64,000 nt of DNA from positions 434,001 to 498,000 of the forward strand of contig NZ_QOIM01000042.1 in NCBI RefSeq assembly GCF_003323735.1, written 5' to 3'. The notes below the pieces were generated by a model. That model saw nothing but the letters and a program-made list of their open reading frames with translations, did no database searches and was not told where the DNA came from. This document shows, in pieces, positions 51,934 through 60,025 of the stretch. The stretch's first letter is position 1; each line of letters opens with the position of its first letter. The position numbers were made by a program, and so were the translations under genes. Source of the DNA: Streptomyces reniochalinae. GTDB lineage: Bacteria; Actinomycetota; Actinomycetes; Streptomycetales; Streptomycetaceae.

Positions 51934-52779
51934 TCAGTGCCTTCGGCGGCGGGCCTGCCAGAACGCCGCGAGGCCCAGGATCGCGACGGCCGCGACGCCC
52001 GCGGTCAGCCCCAGCCCTGACGAGATGCCTCCGCCGTCGGCGTCACTGCCGCTGCCCTCGTCGCTCCGGGCGCCGCGGTCCCCGCCGCCCTGTCCGTCGT
52101 CGCCGCCATCGCCGTTCTCAAAGCTACCGTCGCTGCCCGCCTGCTCGCCGCACCCCTTGGCGGGGTAGTGGTCGATGGCGCACAGCAGGGATCCCGAGCC
52201 GTAACGGAGCGGGGAGGCGACCTTGGCCAAAACCTCGGCGGCTGACGCCTTCTCGGGTACGAGGGCGCACCGGGTCCTGGGTGCGGGGGGCGCCCCCGTC
52301 TCGCTCTCGGGCGCGTCGGCGCGGGTGCCGAAGTCGATGCGGACGGCGACGCGCTTGCTGCCGTCCTCTGGCTCGGTCTTCTCGCAGGCCGCCGCGAACG
52401 TCGTGGTGCCGCGCGGCTTCGCGGCCTGCTGGGAGTCCTCGCTCAGGGCGAAGCGGAAGCCGAGGGTGTCACCGTCGCCGGGGCGCTGGGTGGCCGGGCC
52501 CTCGGTGGCGTAGGCCCAGGAGCCGTCCTGGGCCTGCTGCCAGAAGGACCAGTAGCGGTAGCCCGTCCCGGCCGCGGGCCGCGCGGAGTCGGCGGCGTGC
52601 GCGTGCGGTGCGGGCAGCGCGAACACCGCGCACACCGTGAACACCGCGAGGACGGCGGCCAGGAGCGTGCCCACCGCGGCCCCGGGCCGGGCGCGTGCGC
52701 GGACGCGGGTACCGGCGCCCGGCGACCGGGAGGGCCGGGCCTTCGCCGGTATGGCGGCGCGCACCGTGCGGCCCCTCAC
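51934..52779 (-). CDS. SCO2322-family surface protein
   Basis: A 281-residue protein with a signal peptide (VGTLLAAVLAVFTVCAVFALPAPHAHA region, about 28-54) and a C-terminal membrane helix plus RRRRH, so it is a cell-surface anchored protein. The exposed part begins GYRYWSFWQQAQDGSWAYA and GDGDTLGFRFALSED and has three or four cysteines. By eye this recalls the DUF4430/transcobalamin C-terminal domain, which grips one face of a bound corrinoid; this is a guess. Gly/Asp-rich linker follows. GTG 52779 overlaps the stop of the upstream toroid gene. It always goes with these ECF genes in Streptomyces as I remember (SCO2322). Confidence 0.83.
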   Translation of the reverse strand: MRGRTVRAAIPAKARPSRSPGAGTRVRARARPGAAVGTLLAAVLAVFTVCAVFALPAPHAHAADSARPAAGTGYRYWSFWQQAQDGSWAYATEGPATQRPGDGDTLGFRFALSEDSQQAAKPRGTTTFAAACEKTEPEDGSKRVAVRIDFGTRADAPESETGAPPAPRTRCALVPEKASAAEVLAKVASPLRYGSGSLLCAIDHYPAKGCGEQAGSDGSFENGDGGDDGQGGGDRGARSDEGSGSDADGGGISSGLGLTAGVAAVAILGLAAFWQARRRRH

Positions 52780-54155
52780 AGCTGCTGCCTCTTGCGGCGG
52801 CCGCTCAGCAGGATGCCGAAGCCGGCGCCGACGGCGAGGCCGACGAGGACGAAGGCCCACACGGGGATGGTGGCGCCGTCGTCCTTCTTCTCGGACTCGG
52901 AGGAGCCGTTGTCCGCGTCGGGCATCTGGGCGGGCCGGGGACCCGTGTCGGTCAGGCGGGCCAGCAGGTCGGTGCCGCCGAGCTTCGCCGGGTCGCCCCC
53001 GGTGGCGCGGGAGGCGAGCATGAGGGCGCCGAGGGCGGCGGGATCGTTCTTGGACTTGTCCCACTTGTCGAGGTTGTCCGCCAGCCAGGTCAGGGAGGAC
53101 TTCGCCTCGTTGCGATGGCCGCCCGCCGCCAGGGCGATCACCGCGTCCGCGGTGTTGGCGTAGTCGGGCTGTTCCTTGTCGTCGCCCGGCATGACCGTGG
53201 TGAAGTGGCCGCCGTTCTTCTTCAGCACCGAGGCCAGGTAGGCCGCGCCCGCGCCCGCGGCTTCCTCACGCCCGCCGGGTACACCCCCGCCGTCCCCGTT
53301 GCCCTCGCCCTTCGTGTCCCCGCCCCCGTCACCGGTCGCGCACTTCAGCGGCGTCACCGGCTTGCTCTTGGCGTCCTTGTCCTGCGGGTCGACGAGGACG
53401 CCCTCGCCCAGGGCCGCGAGGGCGGCGGCGGCCGTGGCGTCGTTGTTCGGGGTGAGCTTGTCCTTCTTGTCCGGCCGGTAGGCGAAGGCGCCCTGTTGGC
53501 CGGGTGCGTCCTCGATGCCCTTGGAGGAGCAGGTGAGCTGGAAGGACAGCAGCGCGTCGTACGGCGACGCACCGCCCGGCGCGGTCGTCTTCGCCGCGTC
53601 CTCGCCCGCGGCGTGCAGGGCGCCGATGGCCAGCGAGGTGGAGTTGGCGTCGGAGGGGGCGTCGGCCGCGGAGCCCCAGCCGCCGTCCTTGTTCTGCACG
53701 GACACCAGCCAGTCCACCCCTTCGCGGACCGCCTTGCCGCGTCCGCCGACCGCCGCGAGGGCCTGCACGGCGAGGGTGGTGGCATTGACGTCGGAGGGGG
53801 TGGTGTCCGGATCGCACTTCTCGGCCGGGTCGGCGCGGTACGCGGTGAACGAGCCGTCGGCGCACTGCTGGCCCGTGAGCCAGTCCACGGCCTTCTTCGC
53901 GGGCACGGCGCCCGCACCGTCGAGGGCGAGCAGGGCCATCGACTGCCGCCACACCCCGTCGTACCGGGGGTCGGCGTCGCCGTAGAGCCCGCCCGGCAGG
54001 TCGGACGGCTTCGCGTCCTGTGCCGGGGCCAGGTCCGCGACGGCACGGGAGGGGACCGGGGCCGCGGGTGCGGTGGCGGATGCCACGGGTGCGGCGCTCG
54101 CGCACAGCACGGTGGCGGCGGCGAGGACCGTGGCGCGGCGGCGGCGCGGTGACAT
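52776..54155 (-). CDS. Surface-anchored alpha/alpha-toroid (prenyltransferase/squalene-cyclase-like) protein
   Basis: A 459-residue protein with a signal peptide (ATVLCASAAPVASATAPA region) and a C-terminal helix plus RRKRQQL (membrane anchor). The body is a helical-repeat toroid. Repeats of the type ALDGAGAVPAKKAVDWLTGQ, ALAAVGGRGKAVREGVDWLV and NKDGGWGSAADAPSDANST carry the QW-like G-G-W marks of prenyltransferase and squalene-cyclase repeats. Eukaryotic transcobalamin and intrinsic factor use the same fold to bind B12. No terpene-cyclase DxDD acid is seen, so a binding role is more likely. It is the first gene of the B12-riboswitch operon. Confidence 0.83.
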   Translation of the reverse strand: MSPRRRRATVLAAATVLCASAAPVASATAPAAPVPSRAVADLAPAQDAKPSDLPGGLYGDADPRYDGVWRQSMALLALDGAGAVPAKKAVDWLTGQQCADGSFTAYRADPAEKCDPDTTPSDVNATTLAVQALAAVGGRGKAVREGVDWLVSVQNKDGGWGSAADAPSDANSTSLAIGALHAAGEDAAKTTAPGGASPYDALLSFQLTCSSKGIEDAPGQQGAFAYRPDKKDKLTPNNDATAAAALAALGEGVLVDPQDKDAKSKPVTPLKCATGDGGGDTKGEGNGDGGGVPGGREEAAGAGAAYLASVLKKNGGHFTTVMPGDDKEQPDYANTADAVIALAAGGHRNEAKSSLTWLADNLDKWDKSKNDPAALGALMLASRATGGDPAKLGGTDLLARLTDTGPRPAQMPDADNGSSESEKKDDGATIPVWAFVLVGLAVGAGFGILLSGRRKRQQL

Positions 54156-54283
54156 TGCGGGTGCCTTTCGGTGACGGGAGCGGACCGCAGCCGGGCACGG
54201 CCGCCCCGCCCTACGGGTCCGCACGAGAGCGCGGTCCGCACCACGGTGCACCGGGCTCGGCTCCGTATACCTCGACGGTGCCG

Positions 54284-54512
54284 GTGGCCTGACGGCCACG
54301 GGAGCCCACCTTCGACCGGGTGCTCCGGCTCGCGGCCGCCGGCAGCCGTCGCACGTGCGTACGCCGTGCGGCTGCGGCGACGGCTGCTGCTGCGGCGCAC
54401 GGCGGTACGGACGACGACGCCGCGGTGGCCCGCTCACGGTTGCGGGTCAGCGCCGGATTCGCACCGGCTTCCCCCGGTCGGAGGCGTTGTTCGTCTGTCG
54501 GCCACTGTAGCG
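54284..54512 (-). ncRNA. Cobalamin riboswitch
   Basis: Read on the minus strand, the region contains the B12 aptamer core: AGTGGCC near 54508-54502, then GGGGAAGCCGGTGCGAATCC (54475-54456), then GGCGCTGACCCGCAACCGTG directly after. These are the conserved GGGAAG-CCGGUG-AAUCCGGC-CUGACCCGCAACCGU elements. A peripheral arm with CCGGAG..ACCCGG follows. The hairpin GTGGCC-TGAC-GGCCAC (54284-54299) lies at the downstream end and may be the expression platform. It lies 129 bases upstream of the toroid gene, so cobalamin should shut the operon off. Confidence 0.9.
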
Positions 54513-54575
54513 GGACCAGGCGCCCGGCGGCCCCTCGGCCCTGAGCGGCCCGCGTCCGGACCGTGCGGGGCCGCG

Positions 54576-55796
54576 TCAGTCGGCGGCGCGGTAGGTGACG
54601 GGGGCGCTGCCGGGGACGGCTTCCGCGTGGCCGAGTTTGACCAGGCGGCGCAGGTGGGCCTCGGCTTCCGCCACGGCGATGGTGCGGGAGCCGAACGGGA
54701 TCTGCTCCCACGGCCGGTTCCAGCGCATCGACTCGGCGAGCTGCCAGGGGGTGAGCTCCCGCTCGGCGAGCAGCGCGCGCAGGTCGGTGAGGCGCTCCGC
54801 GTGGTGGGAGGTCAGCTCGTCCACGCGGGCCCCGGCCCCGGTGAACGCGTACTGGTGGGCGGGCAGCACCTCGGCGGGGGCGAGCCCGGCGATCCGTTCC
54901 AGGGAGTCGAGGTAGTCGCCGAGCGGATCGGTGATCTCGTCGCTGTCCGGGTCCTCGTACAGGCCGATGTGGGGGCTGATCCCCGGCAGCAGGTGGTCGC
55001 CGGAGAAGAGCCGTCCGCCGCCGTGGTCCGTGGCCGCCTCGCCCGGCTGCGGTCGCTGCTCGGGATGCCGCTCCTCCAGGTGCAGGCACACGTGCCCCGG
55101 GGTGTGGCCCGGGGTCCAGATCGCCCGCAGGCGGCGCCCCTCCAGGGCGAGCAGCGCGTTCGGCTCGATCTCGCGGTCGGGCAGTGCGGCCCGTGCGCCC
55201 GGCAGCGGCCCGCCCGAGCCGTCGGCCAGGGCGGCGCGCAGCGGCGCGGTGTGCGCCTCGGGAGCCCCGGCCGCGGTGAGTTTCCCGACGAGGTAGCCGA
55301 GCCACTGCCGCTTGTCGGAGCTGCGGGAGCGGCGCACCACGGCGGCGTCCGCGGCGTGCATCGCGATCCACGCGCCGGACTCCTCGCGGACGCGCGCCGA
55401 CAGGCCGTGGTGGTCGGGGTGGTGGTGGGTGACCAGGACGCCGTGCAGGGAGCCCACCGAGGTGCCGCAGGCGGCCAGTCCGTCGACGAGGGTCTGCCAG
55501 GAGGTGGGGTCGTCCCAGCCGGTGTCGACCAGGACGGGTCCGGCGTCCGTGTCGATCACGTACACGAGGGTGTGGCCGAGCGGGTTGTCCGGAATGGGGA
55601 CGGGGATGCTCCAGATCCCGCCCCCGTGGGCGGTGACCCGCGGCGGCCGGGCGGACCGCTCGGCGGTCCCTCGCGGTTCGGTGGCCCGCGTGGTGGATGG
55701 CCGCGGCTCGGCGGCCCGTTGCGGTTCGGCGCCCCGCCGCGGTTCTGTACCCGGCTGGGGCCCGGTGGGCTGCGGCGCGTGCGGCGCGTCCGTCAT
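54576..55796 (-). CDS. Metallo-beta-lactamase fold hydrolase
   Basis: A 406-residue MBL-fold enzyme. It has the zinc motif THHHPDHHG (HxHxDH variant) near residue 130 and the later ligands GHTPGHVC, FSGDHLLPG and PAHQY. A C-terminal winged-helix-like part (RLTDLRALLAERELTPWQLAES) is common in the LACTB2/hydroxyacyl-glutathione hydrolase-like group. The first 60 residues are a repeated Pro/Arg/Glu/Ala-rich leader of unclear use. ATG 55796 has GGGAG eight bases upstream. It is divergent from the aldehyde dehydrogenase gene and shares its operator region, so its substrate may be a thioester or lactone in the same pathway. Confidence 0.87.
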   Translation of the reverse strand: MTDAPHAPQPTGPQPGTEPRRGAEPQRAAEPRPSTTRATEPRGTAERSARPPRVTAHGGGIWSIPVPIPDNPLGHTLVYVIDTDAGPVLVDTGWDDPTSWQTLVDGLAACGTSVGSLHGVLVTHHHPDHHGLSARVREESGAWIAMHAADAAVVRRSRSSDKRQWLGYLVGKLTAAGAPEAHTAPLRAALADGSGGPLPGARAALPDREIEPNALLALEGRRLRAIWTPGHTPGHVCLHLEERHPEQRPQPGEAATDHGGGRLFSGDHLLPGISPHIGLYEDPDSDEITDPLGDYLDSLERIAGLAPAEVLPAHQYAFTGAGARVDELTSHHAERLTDLRALLAERELTPWQLAESMRWNRPWEQIPFGSRTIAVAEAEAHLRRLVKLGHAEAVPGSAPVTYRAAD

Positions 55797-55888
55797 GGCG
55801 GCGGCTCCCGGAGGATTGCGTACCCGAGTCCGGCCGCCGGGAGGTCCGGCCGGCCTGGAGACGAGGGCTGGCACAGGCATTGTTCCCT

Positions 55889-55912
55889 AGAACTAGAACT
55901 GGTACTAGTTCT
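55889..55912. promoter_or_regulatory. Operator matching the one at 45031-45050
   Basis: AACTAGAACTGGTACTAGTT (55891-55910), flanked by AG and CT to make AGAACT...AGTTCT, is a near-palindrome. Its core is 18 of 20 identical to the P450/thiolase site. It is centred in the gap between MBL hydrolase (-) and aldehyde dehydrogenase (+). Confidence 0.68.
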
Positions 55913-55987
55913 GATGCGCTGTCAGCGGGGTGTCGGGCGTCACACGGCACCGCGCGGCGCGCGGCCGTGCGGTGGGAGAGGGAGGGC

Positions 55988-57439
55988 ATGGGCATGTACG
56001 TCGAACACCAGCAGCTCTACATCGGGGGCGCGTTCACCGACCCCGCGGGCGACGGGACGATCGAGGTGGTCTCGCCGCACACCGAGCAGCCCATCGGCCG
56101 CGTGCCGCACGCCTCACGCGCCGACGTCGACCGCGCGGTGGGGGCCGCGCGCGAGTCCTTCGACTCGGGCGTGTGGTCGGGGCGTTCGCAGGCCGAGCGC
56201 ATCGGGACCGTCACCCGTATCAAGGACGCCCTCGCTGCGCGCAGCGAGGAGATCGCCCAGCTCATCAGCGCGCAGAACGGCACCCCGTACACCTCGGGTG
56301 TGATGGTGCAGTCGCTGGCCGCGATGATGGTGTGGGACGCGGCGCTCGGAATCGCCGCCGGCTTCCCCTACGAGGAGCGCAGGGCGGGCGCGCTCGGCCC
56401 GCTGCTGGTGCGGCGGGAGCCGGTGGGCGTGGTGGCGGGCGTGGTGCCCTGGAACGTGCCGCAGTTCACGGCCGCGGCCAAGGTGGCGCCCGCGCTGCTG
56501 GCCGGCTGCTCCGTGGTGCTCAAGGTCTCGCCCGAGACCCCGCTGGACGCCTACGTGCTGGCCGAGATCGCGCAGGAGGCCGGACTCCCGCCCGGTGTGC
56601 TCTCGATCCTCCCCGCCGGCCGGGAGGTGAGCGAGTACCTGGTGGGCCACCCGGGGGTCGACAAGGTCTCCTTCACAGGATCGGTCGCGGCGGGCAAACG
56701 CGTGATGGAGGTGGCTTCCCGCAACCTGACCCGCGTCACGCTGGAGCTGGGCGGCAAGTCGGCGGCCGTCATCCTGCCCGACGCCGACCTGGACGCGGCG
56801 GTGGCGGGCATCACTCCGTTCGCGTGGATGATCAACGGCCAGGCGTGCGTGGCCCAGACGCGCATCCTGGCGCCGCGCGAGCGCTACGACGAGATCGCCG
56901 CGCGCTTCCGGGCCGCCGCCGAGGCGCTGACCGTGGGCGATCCGCTCGACCCCGCGACCGAGGTGGGCCCCCTGGTCGCCGCGCGCCAACGGCAGCGCTC
57001 CCTCGACTACATCGCCCTCGGCCGGAAGGAGGGCGCCGAGGTCCTGGCGGGCGGGGGGACGCCCGAGGCGATGCCGACGGGCTGGTACGTGGAGCCCACG
57101 CTCTTCGGGAACGTCGAGAACTCCATGCGGATCGCCCGCGAGGAGATCTTCGGCCCCGTCATCTGCCTACTGGCGTACGACGGCGAGGACGAGGCGGTCC
57201 GCATCGCCAACGACTCCGACTACGGGCTCTCCGGCAGCGTGTGGACGGCCGACACCGAACGCGGCGTCGACGTCGCCCGCCGCGTGCGCACCGGCACCTA
57301 CTCCGTGAACACCTTCAGCCTCGACATGCTCGGCCCCTTCGGCGGCTACAAGAACTCCGGCATCGGCCGCGAGTTCGGCCCGGAGGGGTACGCGGAGTAC
57401 CTGGAGCACAAGATGATCCACCTGCCGGCCGAGGCGTGA
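55988..57439 (+). CDS. Aldehyde dehydrogenase
   Basis: A 483-residue NAD(P)-dependent aldehyde dehydrogenase. It has PWNVPQF (cofactor entry), FTGSVAAGKRVM, LELGGKSAAVI (general base Glu), and the catalytic Cys in MINGQACVAQTRI. EIFGPVICLLAYDGEDEAV and the closing PFGGYKNSGIGREFG are complete. It is close to the steroid/aromatic-aldehyde branch common in actinobacterial catabolism. A purine-rich site (GGGAGAGGGAGGG) precedes two close ATGs at 55988 and 55994. It is followed by a ferredoxin gene and an LLM oxidoreductase in the same direction. Confidence 0.95.
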   Translation: MGMYVEHQQLYIGGAFTDPAGDGTIEVVSPHTEQPIGRVPHASRADVDRAVGAARESFDSGVWSGRSQAERIGTVTRIKDALAARSEEIAQLISAQNGTPYTSGVMVQSLAAMMVWDAALGIAAGFPYEERRAGALGPLLVRREPVGVVAGVVPWNVPQFTAAAKVAPALLAGCSVVLKVSPETPLDAYVLAEIAQEAGLPPGVLSILPAGREVSEYLVGHPGVDKVSFTGSVAAGKRVMEVASRNLTRVTLELGGKSAAVILPDADLDAAVAGITPFAWMINGQACVAQTRILAPRERYDEIAARFRAAAEALTVGDPLDPATEVGPLVAARQRQRSLDYIALGRKEGAEVLAGGGTPEAMPTGWYVEPTLFGNVENSMRIAREEIFGPVICLLAYDGEDEAVRIANDSDYGLSGSVWTADTERGVDVARRVRTGTYSVNTFSLDMLGPFGGYKNSGIGREFGPEGYAEYLEHKMIHLPAEA

Positions 57440-57447
57440 GCGCCGCT

Positions 57448-57483
57448 CCGCAGGCCCGTGGGCGCGGGGCGACGGGCCTGCGG
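57448..57483 (+). terminator. Perfect 12-bp hairpin between ALDH and ferredoxin genes
   Basis: CCGCAGGCCCGT / ACGGGCCTGCGG with a 12-base loop, nine bases past the dehydrogenase stop. It may terminate, attenuate or set the relative mRNA level within the operon. Confidence 0.6.
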
Positions 57484-57537
57484 GGCACACAGGCGCGGGA
57501 CCGTCGGAATCCGAGACGAACAGCGAAGGGAGCGCCC

Positions 57538-57777
57538 ATGGCCACGGCCGACCGCTGGCATATCGAGGTGGACAGGGACCTGTGCATCGGTTCGGGGATG
57601 TGCACCGCAGGCGCACCGGAGGCGTTCCGGCTGGACGCCGCCCGCCAGTCCCGGCCCGTGGAGACGGAGCGCGCCCCCTCGGAGGAGGTGCGCTCCGCTG
57701 CCGAGGGGTGCCCCGTCGAGGCCATCACCGTGACCCTGGCCGATACGGGAGAGGCGGTCTTCCCGCCGGAGGAGTGA
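57538..57777 (+). CDS. Single-cluster ferredoxin, P450 type
   Basis: A 79-residue ferredoxin. The cluster ligands are in DRDLCIGSGMCTAGAPEAF and AAEGCPVEAITV: C-x5-C plus a late C-P, with one ligand position replaced, as in [3Fe-4S] ferredoxins that feed cytochromes P450. It is soluble. ATG 57538 has GAAGGGAG six bases upstream. No P450 is adjacent; the nearest, at 43.5-44.8 kb, carries the same operator as the promoter of this cluster. Confidence 0.93.
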   Translation: MATADRWHIEVDRDLCIGSGMCTAGAPEAFRLDAARQSRPVETERAPSEEVRSAAEGCPVEAITVTLADTGEAVFPPEE

Positions 57778-57874
57778 CCTGCGGGTGCCGAGCACGGCGG
57801 GCGCTGAGAGCGGCGGCCGCCGCGCGGGCGGTATTCCGTTGCCGGAGGGGTGCCACCCGGGATAGGACAGGAGC

Positions 57875-58756
57875 ATGACGTCTCTTGGTGCTGTCTTCCG
57901 TCCCCAACTCCCCCCGGAACGCCTGCGGGACATCGCCCGGGCCGCGGACGAGGCCGGACTGGACCAACTGTGGCTGTGGGAGGACTGCTTCCTCCAGAGC
58001 GGTGTCGCGGCGGCCGCCGCCGCGCTCGCCTGGACGCGGCGGCTGCGGGTGGGCGTCGGCCTGCTCCCCGTCCCGCTGCGCAACGTCGCGCTGACCACCA
58101 TGGAGACGGCCACCCTGCGCCGGCTCTTCCCCGGCCGCTTCGCCGTCGGCCTCGGCCACGGGGTGCAGGGGTGGATGGGGCAGGCCGGCGCCCGTGCCGA
58201 CTCGCCCGTCACGCTGCTTCGGGAGCACCTGGACGCCATGCGGGCGCTGCTGCGCGGTGAACGGGTCACGGTCGAGGGCCGGTACGTGCGGCTCGACGAC
58301 GTCGCCCTGGACTGGCCGCCGGGCGACGACCCCGCGGACACGGCCGTGTTCGCGGGCGCACGCGGGCCGCGTTCGCTGCGGCTGAGCGGCGAGGCCGCGG
58401 ACGGCACGGTGCTGGATGCCAACACCGCACCGGACGGCATCCGGCACGCGCGGTACCTCGTCGACGAGGGCCGCGCGGCGGCCTCCCGCACGGGACACCA
58501 CGAGATCGTCCACTACCTCAGCACCGCCACAGGACCCGACGCGGCGGCCCGGCTGCGCGCCGAGCGGCTGCGCGAGGGCCAGGACCCCGAGGCGGGACCG
58601 GGTGTCGCGGGCGGCGCCGCCGCTGTCGCCGAGGCGGTCGCGGAAGCGGTCGCGGCGGGCGCGGACACCGTCGTCCTCCAGCCCACCGCGGACGAACCCG
58701 ACCCCGAGACCTTCGTCCGCTTCGCCGCAGAGGAGGTGCGGCCGCTCCTGGACTGA
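57875..58756 (+). CDS. LLM-class (F420- or FMN-dependent) oxidoreductase
   Basis: A 293-residue luciferase-like TIM barrel: RAADEAGLDQLWLWEDCFLQ, RLRVGVGLLPVPLRNVALTTMETATL, FPGRFAVGLGHGVQGWM, then AGARGPRSLRLSGEAADG. This matches F420-dependent reductases such as methylenetetrahydromethanopterin-reductase-like proteins of actinobacteria. The substrate is unknown, but the neighbourhood (aldehyde dehydrogenase, ferredoxin) suggests lipid or steroid catabolism. ATG 57875 has ACAGGAGC directly upstream. Confidence 0.92.
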   Translation: MTSLGAVFRPQLPPERLRDIARAADEAGLDQLWLWEDCFLQSGVAAAAAALAWTRRLRVGVGLLPVPLRNVALTTMETATLRRLFPGRFAVGLGHGVQGWMGQAGARADSPVTLLREHLDAMRALLRGERVTVEGRYVRLDDVALDWPPGDDPADTAVFAGARGPRSLRLSGEAADGTVLDANTAPDGIRHARYLVDEGRAAASRTGHHEIVHYLSTATGPDAAARLRAERLREGQDPEAGPGVAGGAAAVAEAVAEAVAAGADTVVLQPTADEPDPETFVRFAAEEVRPLLD

Positions 58757-58769
58757 CCGCGGGCGCCCG

Positions 58770-58798
58770 TCCCGGACCGTCTCACGGGCGGTCCGGGA
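58770..58798. terminator. Bidirectional terminator, LLM gene / DUF2891 gene
   Basis: A perfect 10-bp stem TCCCGGACCG / CGGTCCGGGA with a nine-base loop in the 54-base convergent gap. Confidence 0.75.
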
Positions 58799-58810
58799 GG
58801 CAGCGGTCCG

Positions 58811-60025
58811 TCAGTCCGGGATGCCGCTGCCCAGGGCGAGGGCCGCGAACGTCGCCAGCCAGTGGTCCGTGGTGAAGTCCCCCGACGTGGTGGCCGGGAG
58901 CGCGGCAGCGAGGTTGGCGTCGGCGGACGCGTGCAGGGCGGCGGTACGTGGATCGCCGCTGGGCAGCGCACCGGCGATGGAGCGCAGGGCCGCCGAGCGG
59001 CTCAGACACAGACCGAGCAGGTGGCCGATCTGCGGGTCAGCCGTGTCCGAGATGCGCGGTGGCGGGAGGAAGTCCGCTCCTCTCGACTCGTCCAGCTCCG
59101 GCAGGAACCGGCCCACCCATGCGGCGAACTCCTCTGCCGGCAGCACGCGGCGCACGGTGTCCGCCTCGCACAGCAGCGGGGAGAGGAAGTCCTGCCCCGA
59201 CGGCTCCCAGCGGGTGGCCGCGCCGTGGTCGGGCACGTACCACTCGCGTACCTTCTCGGCCACCGGCGCCACGAGGTGCGGCACGCCGGCTCGTTCGGCG
59301 CTGTCCAGCACGAGGCCGAGGGCGAACGCGCTGTTGGCGTGGGTGCCGTGCCGCACGGGGTAGGTGGCCTTGGGCAGCCAGTCGCAGAGCAGCTCGGCGG
59401 CGGTTCCGGCGGCGGGGACGAGAGCCGCCCGCCACGCTGCCGCACCGGCGCGCTCTTCCGCACCGTAGGGCTCCGCCCCTGCGTAGGGCTCCGCTTCGGC
59501 GTACGGCTCCGCCCCTGCGTCCCGCTGGTCCGCCGTGAGGCCGATGTCCGTGTCCGCGCACGCGCCGCTCTCACCGGCGAGCGCCAGCAGCCATGCCCAG
59601 CCGTAGGGCCGCTCGAACGAGGGGTGGGCCCGCAGGTAGGCGCTCTCGGCCGTCAGCGCTTCGGGCGTCAGGTGCCGGTCGAGTGTGCGCACCACCGCGT
59701 CCCGCAGGGCGGGTTCCGCGCCATTCCACGGCAGCCGCAGCGACCGCAGGAGGAGCCAGTGCATGTGGACGGACGAGTGCCAGTCGTAGGCCCCGTAGAA
59801 GGCGGGGTGGAACCGGCGCGGCTCCACCAGTTCCCCGCGTCCGGCGAGCAGGTGCGCCGGGGCGTTCGGATACTCCCGGGTGACGTTGGCGAGGGCGACC
59901 TCGGCGAAGCGTGGCAGCCGCTCCACCAGCGCCTCCCACCGTTCGCGCCGGCTCGTGACGCCCTCGGCGTCTGTGGTGCTCCCGGCGCCCTCGACGGTGC
60001 CCTCCGGTCCGGTCGTGCCGCTCAA
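58811..60025 (-). CDS. DUF2891 protein
   Basis: A 404-residue protein of the DUF2891 family: REYPNAPAHLL, HPAFYGAYDWHSSVHMHWLL, RTLDRHLTPEAL, ERPYGWAWLLALA, YPVRHGTHANSAFAL, WEPSGQDFLSPLL and the end TGDFTTDHWLA-type motif (here SGDFTTDHWLA). Many conserved His, Trp and Asp suggest an alpha/alpha-barrel enzyme, possibly acting on sugars or peptides. The TTG start at 60025 has GGAGGAG nine bases upstream and overlaps the stop of the pyroglutamyl peptidase gene (TTGA). This ties it to 5-oxoproline metabolism. An AEPY repeat (about residues 160-180) is encoded by a short DNA repeat. Confidence 0.85.
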   Translation of the reverse strand: MSGTTGPEGTVEGAGSTTDAEGVTSRRERWEALVERLPRFAEVALANVTREYPNAPAHLLAGRGELVEPRRFHPAFYGAYDWHSSVHMHWLLLRSLRLPWNGAEPALRDAVVRTLDRHLTPEALTAESAYLRAHPSFERPYGWAWLLALAGESGACADTDIGLTADQRDAGAEPYAEAEPYAGAEPYGAEERAGAAAWRAALVPAAGTAAELLCDWLPKATYPVRHGTHANSAFALGLVLDSAERAGVPHLVAPVAEKVREWYVPDHGAATRWEPSGQDFLSPLLCEADTVRRVLPAEEFAAWVGRFLPELDESRGADFLPPPRISDTADPQIGHLLGLCLSRSAALRSIAGALPSGDPRTAALHASADANLAAALPATTSGDFTTDHWLATFAALALGSGIPD

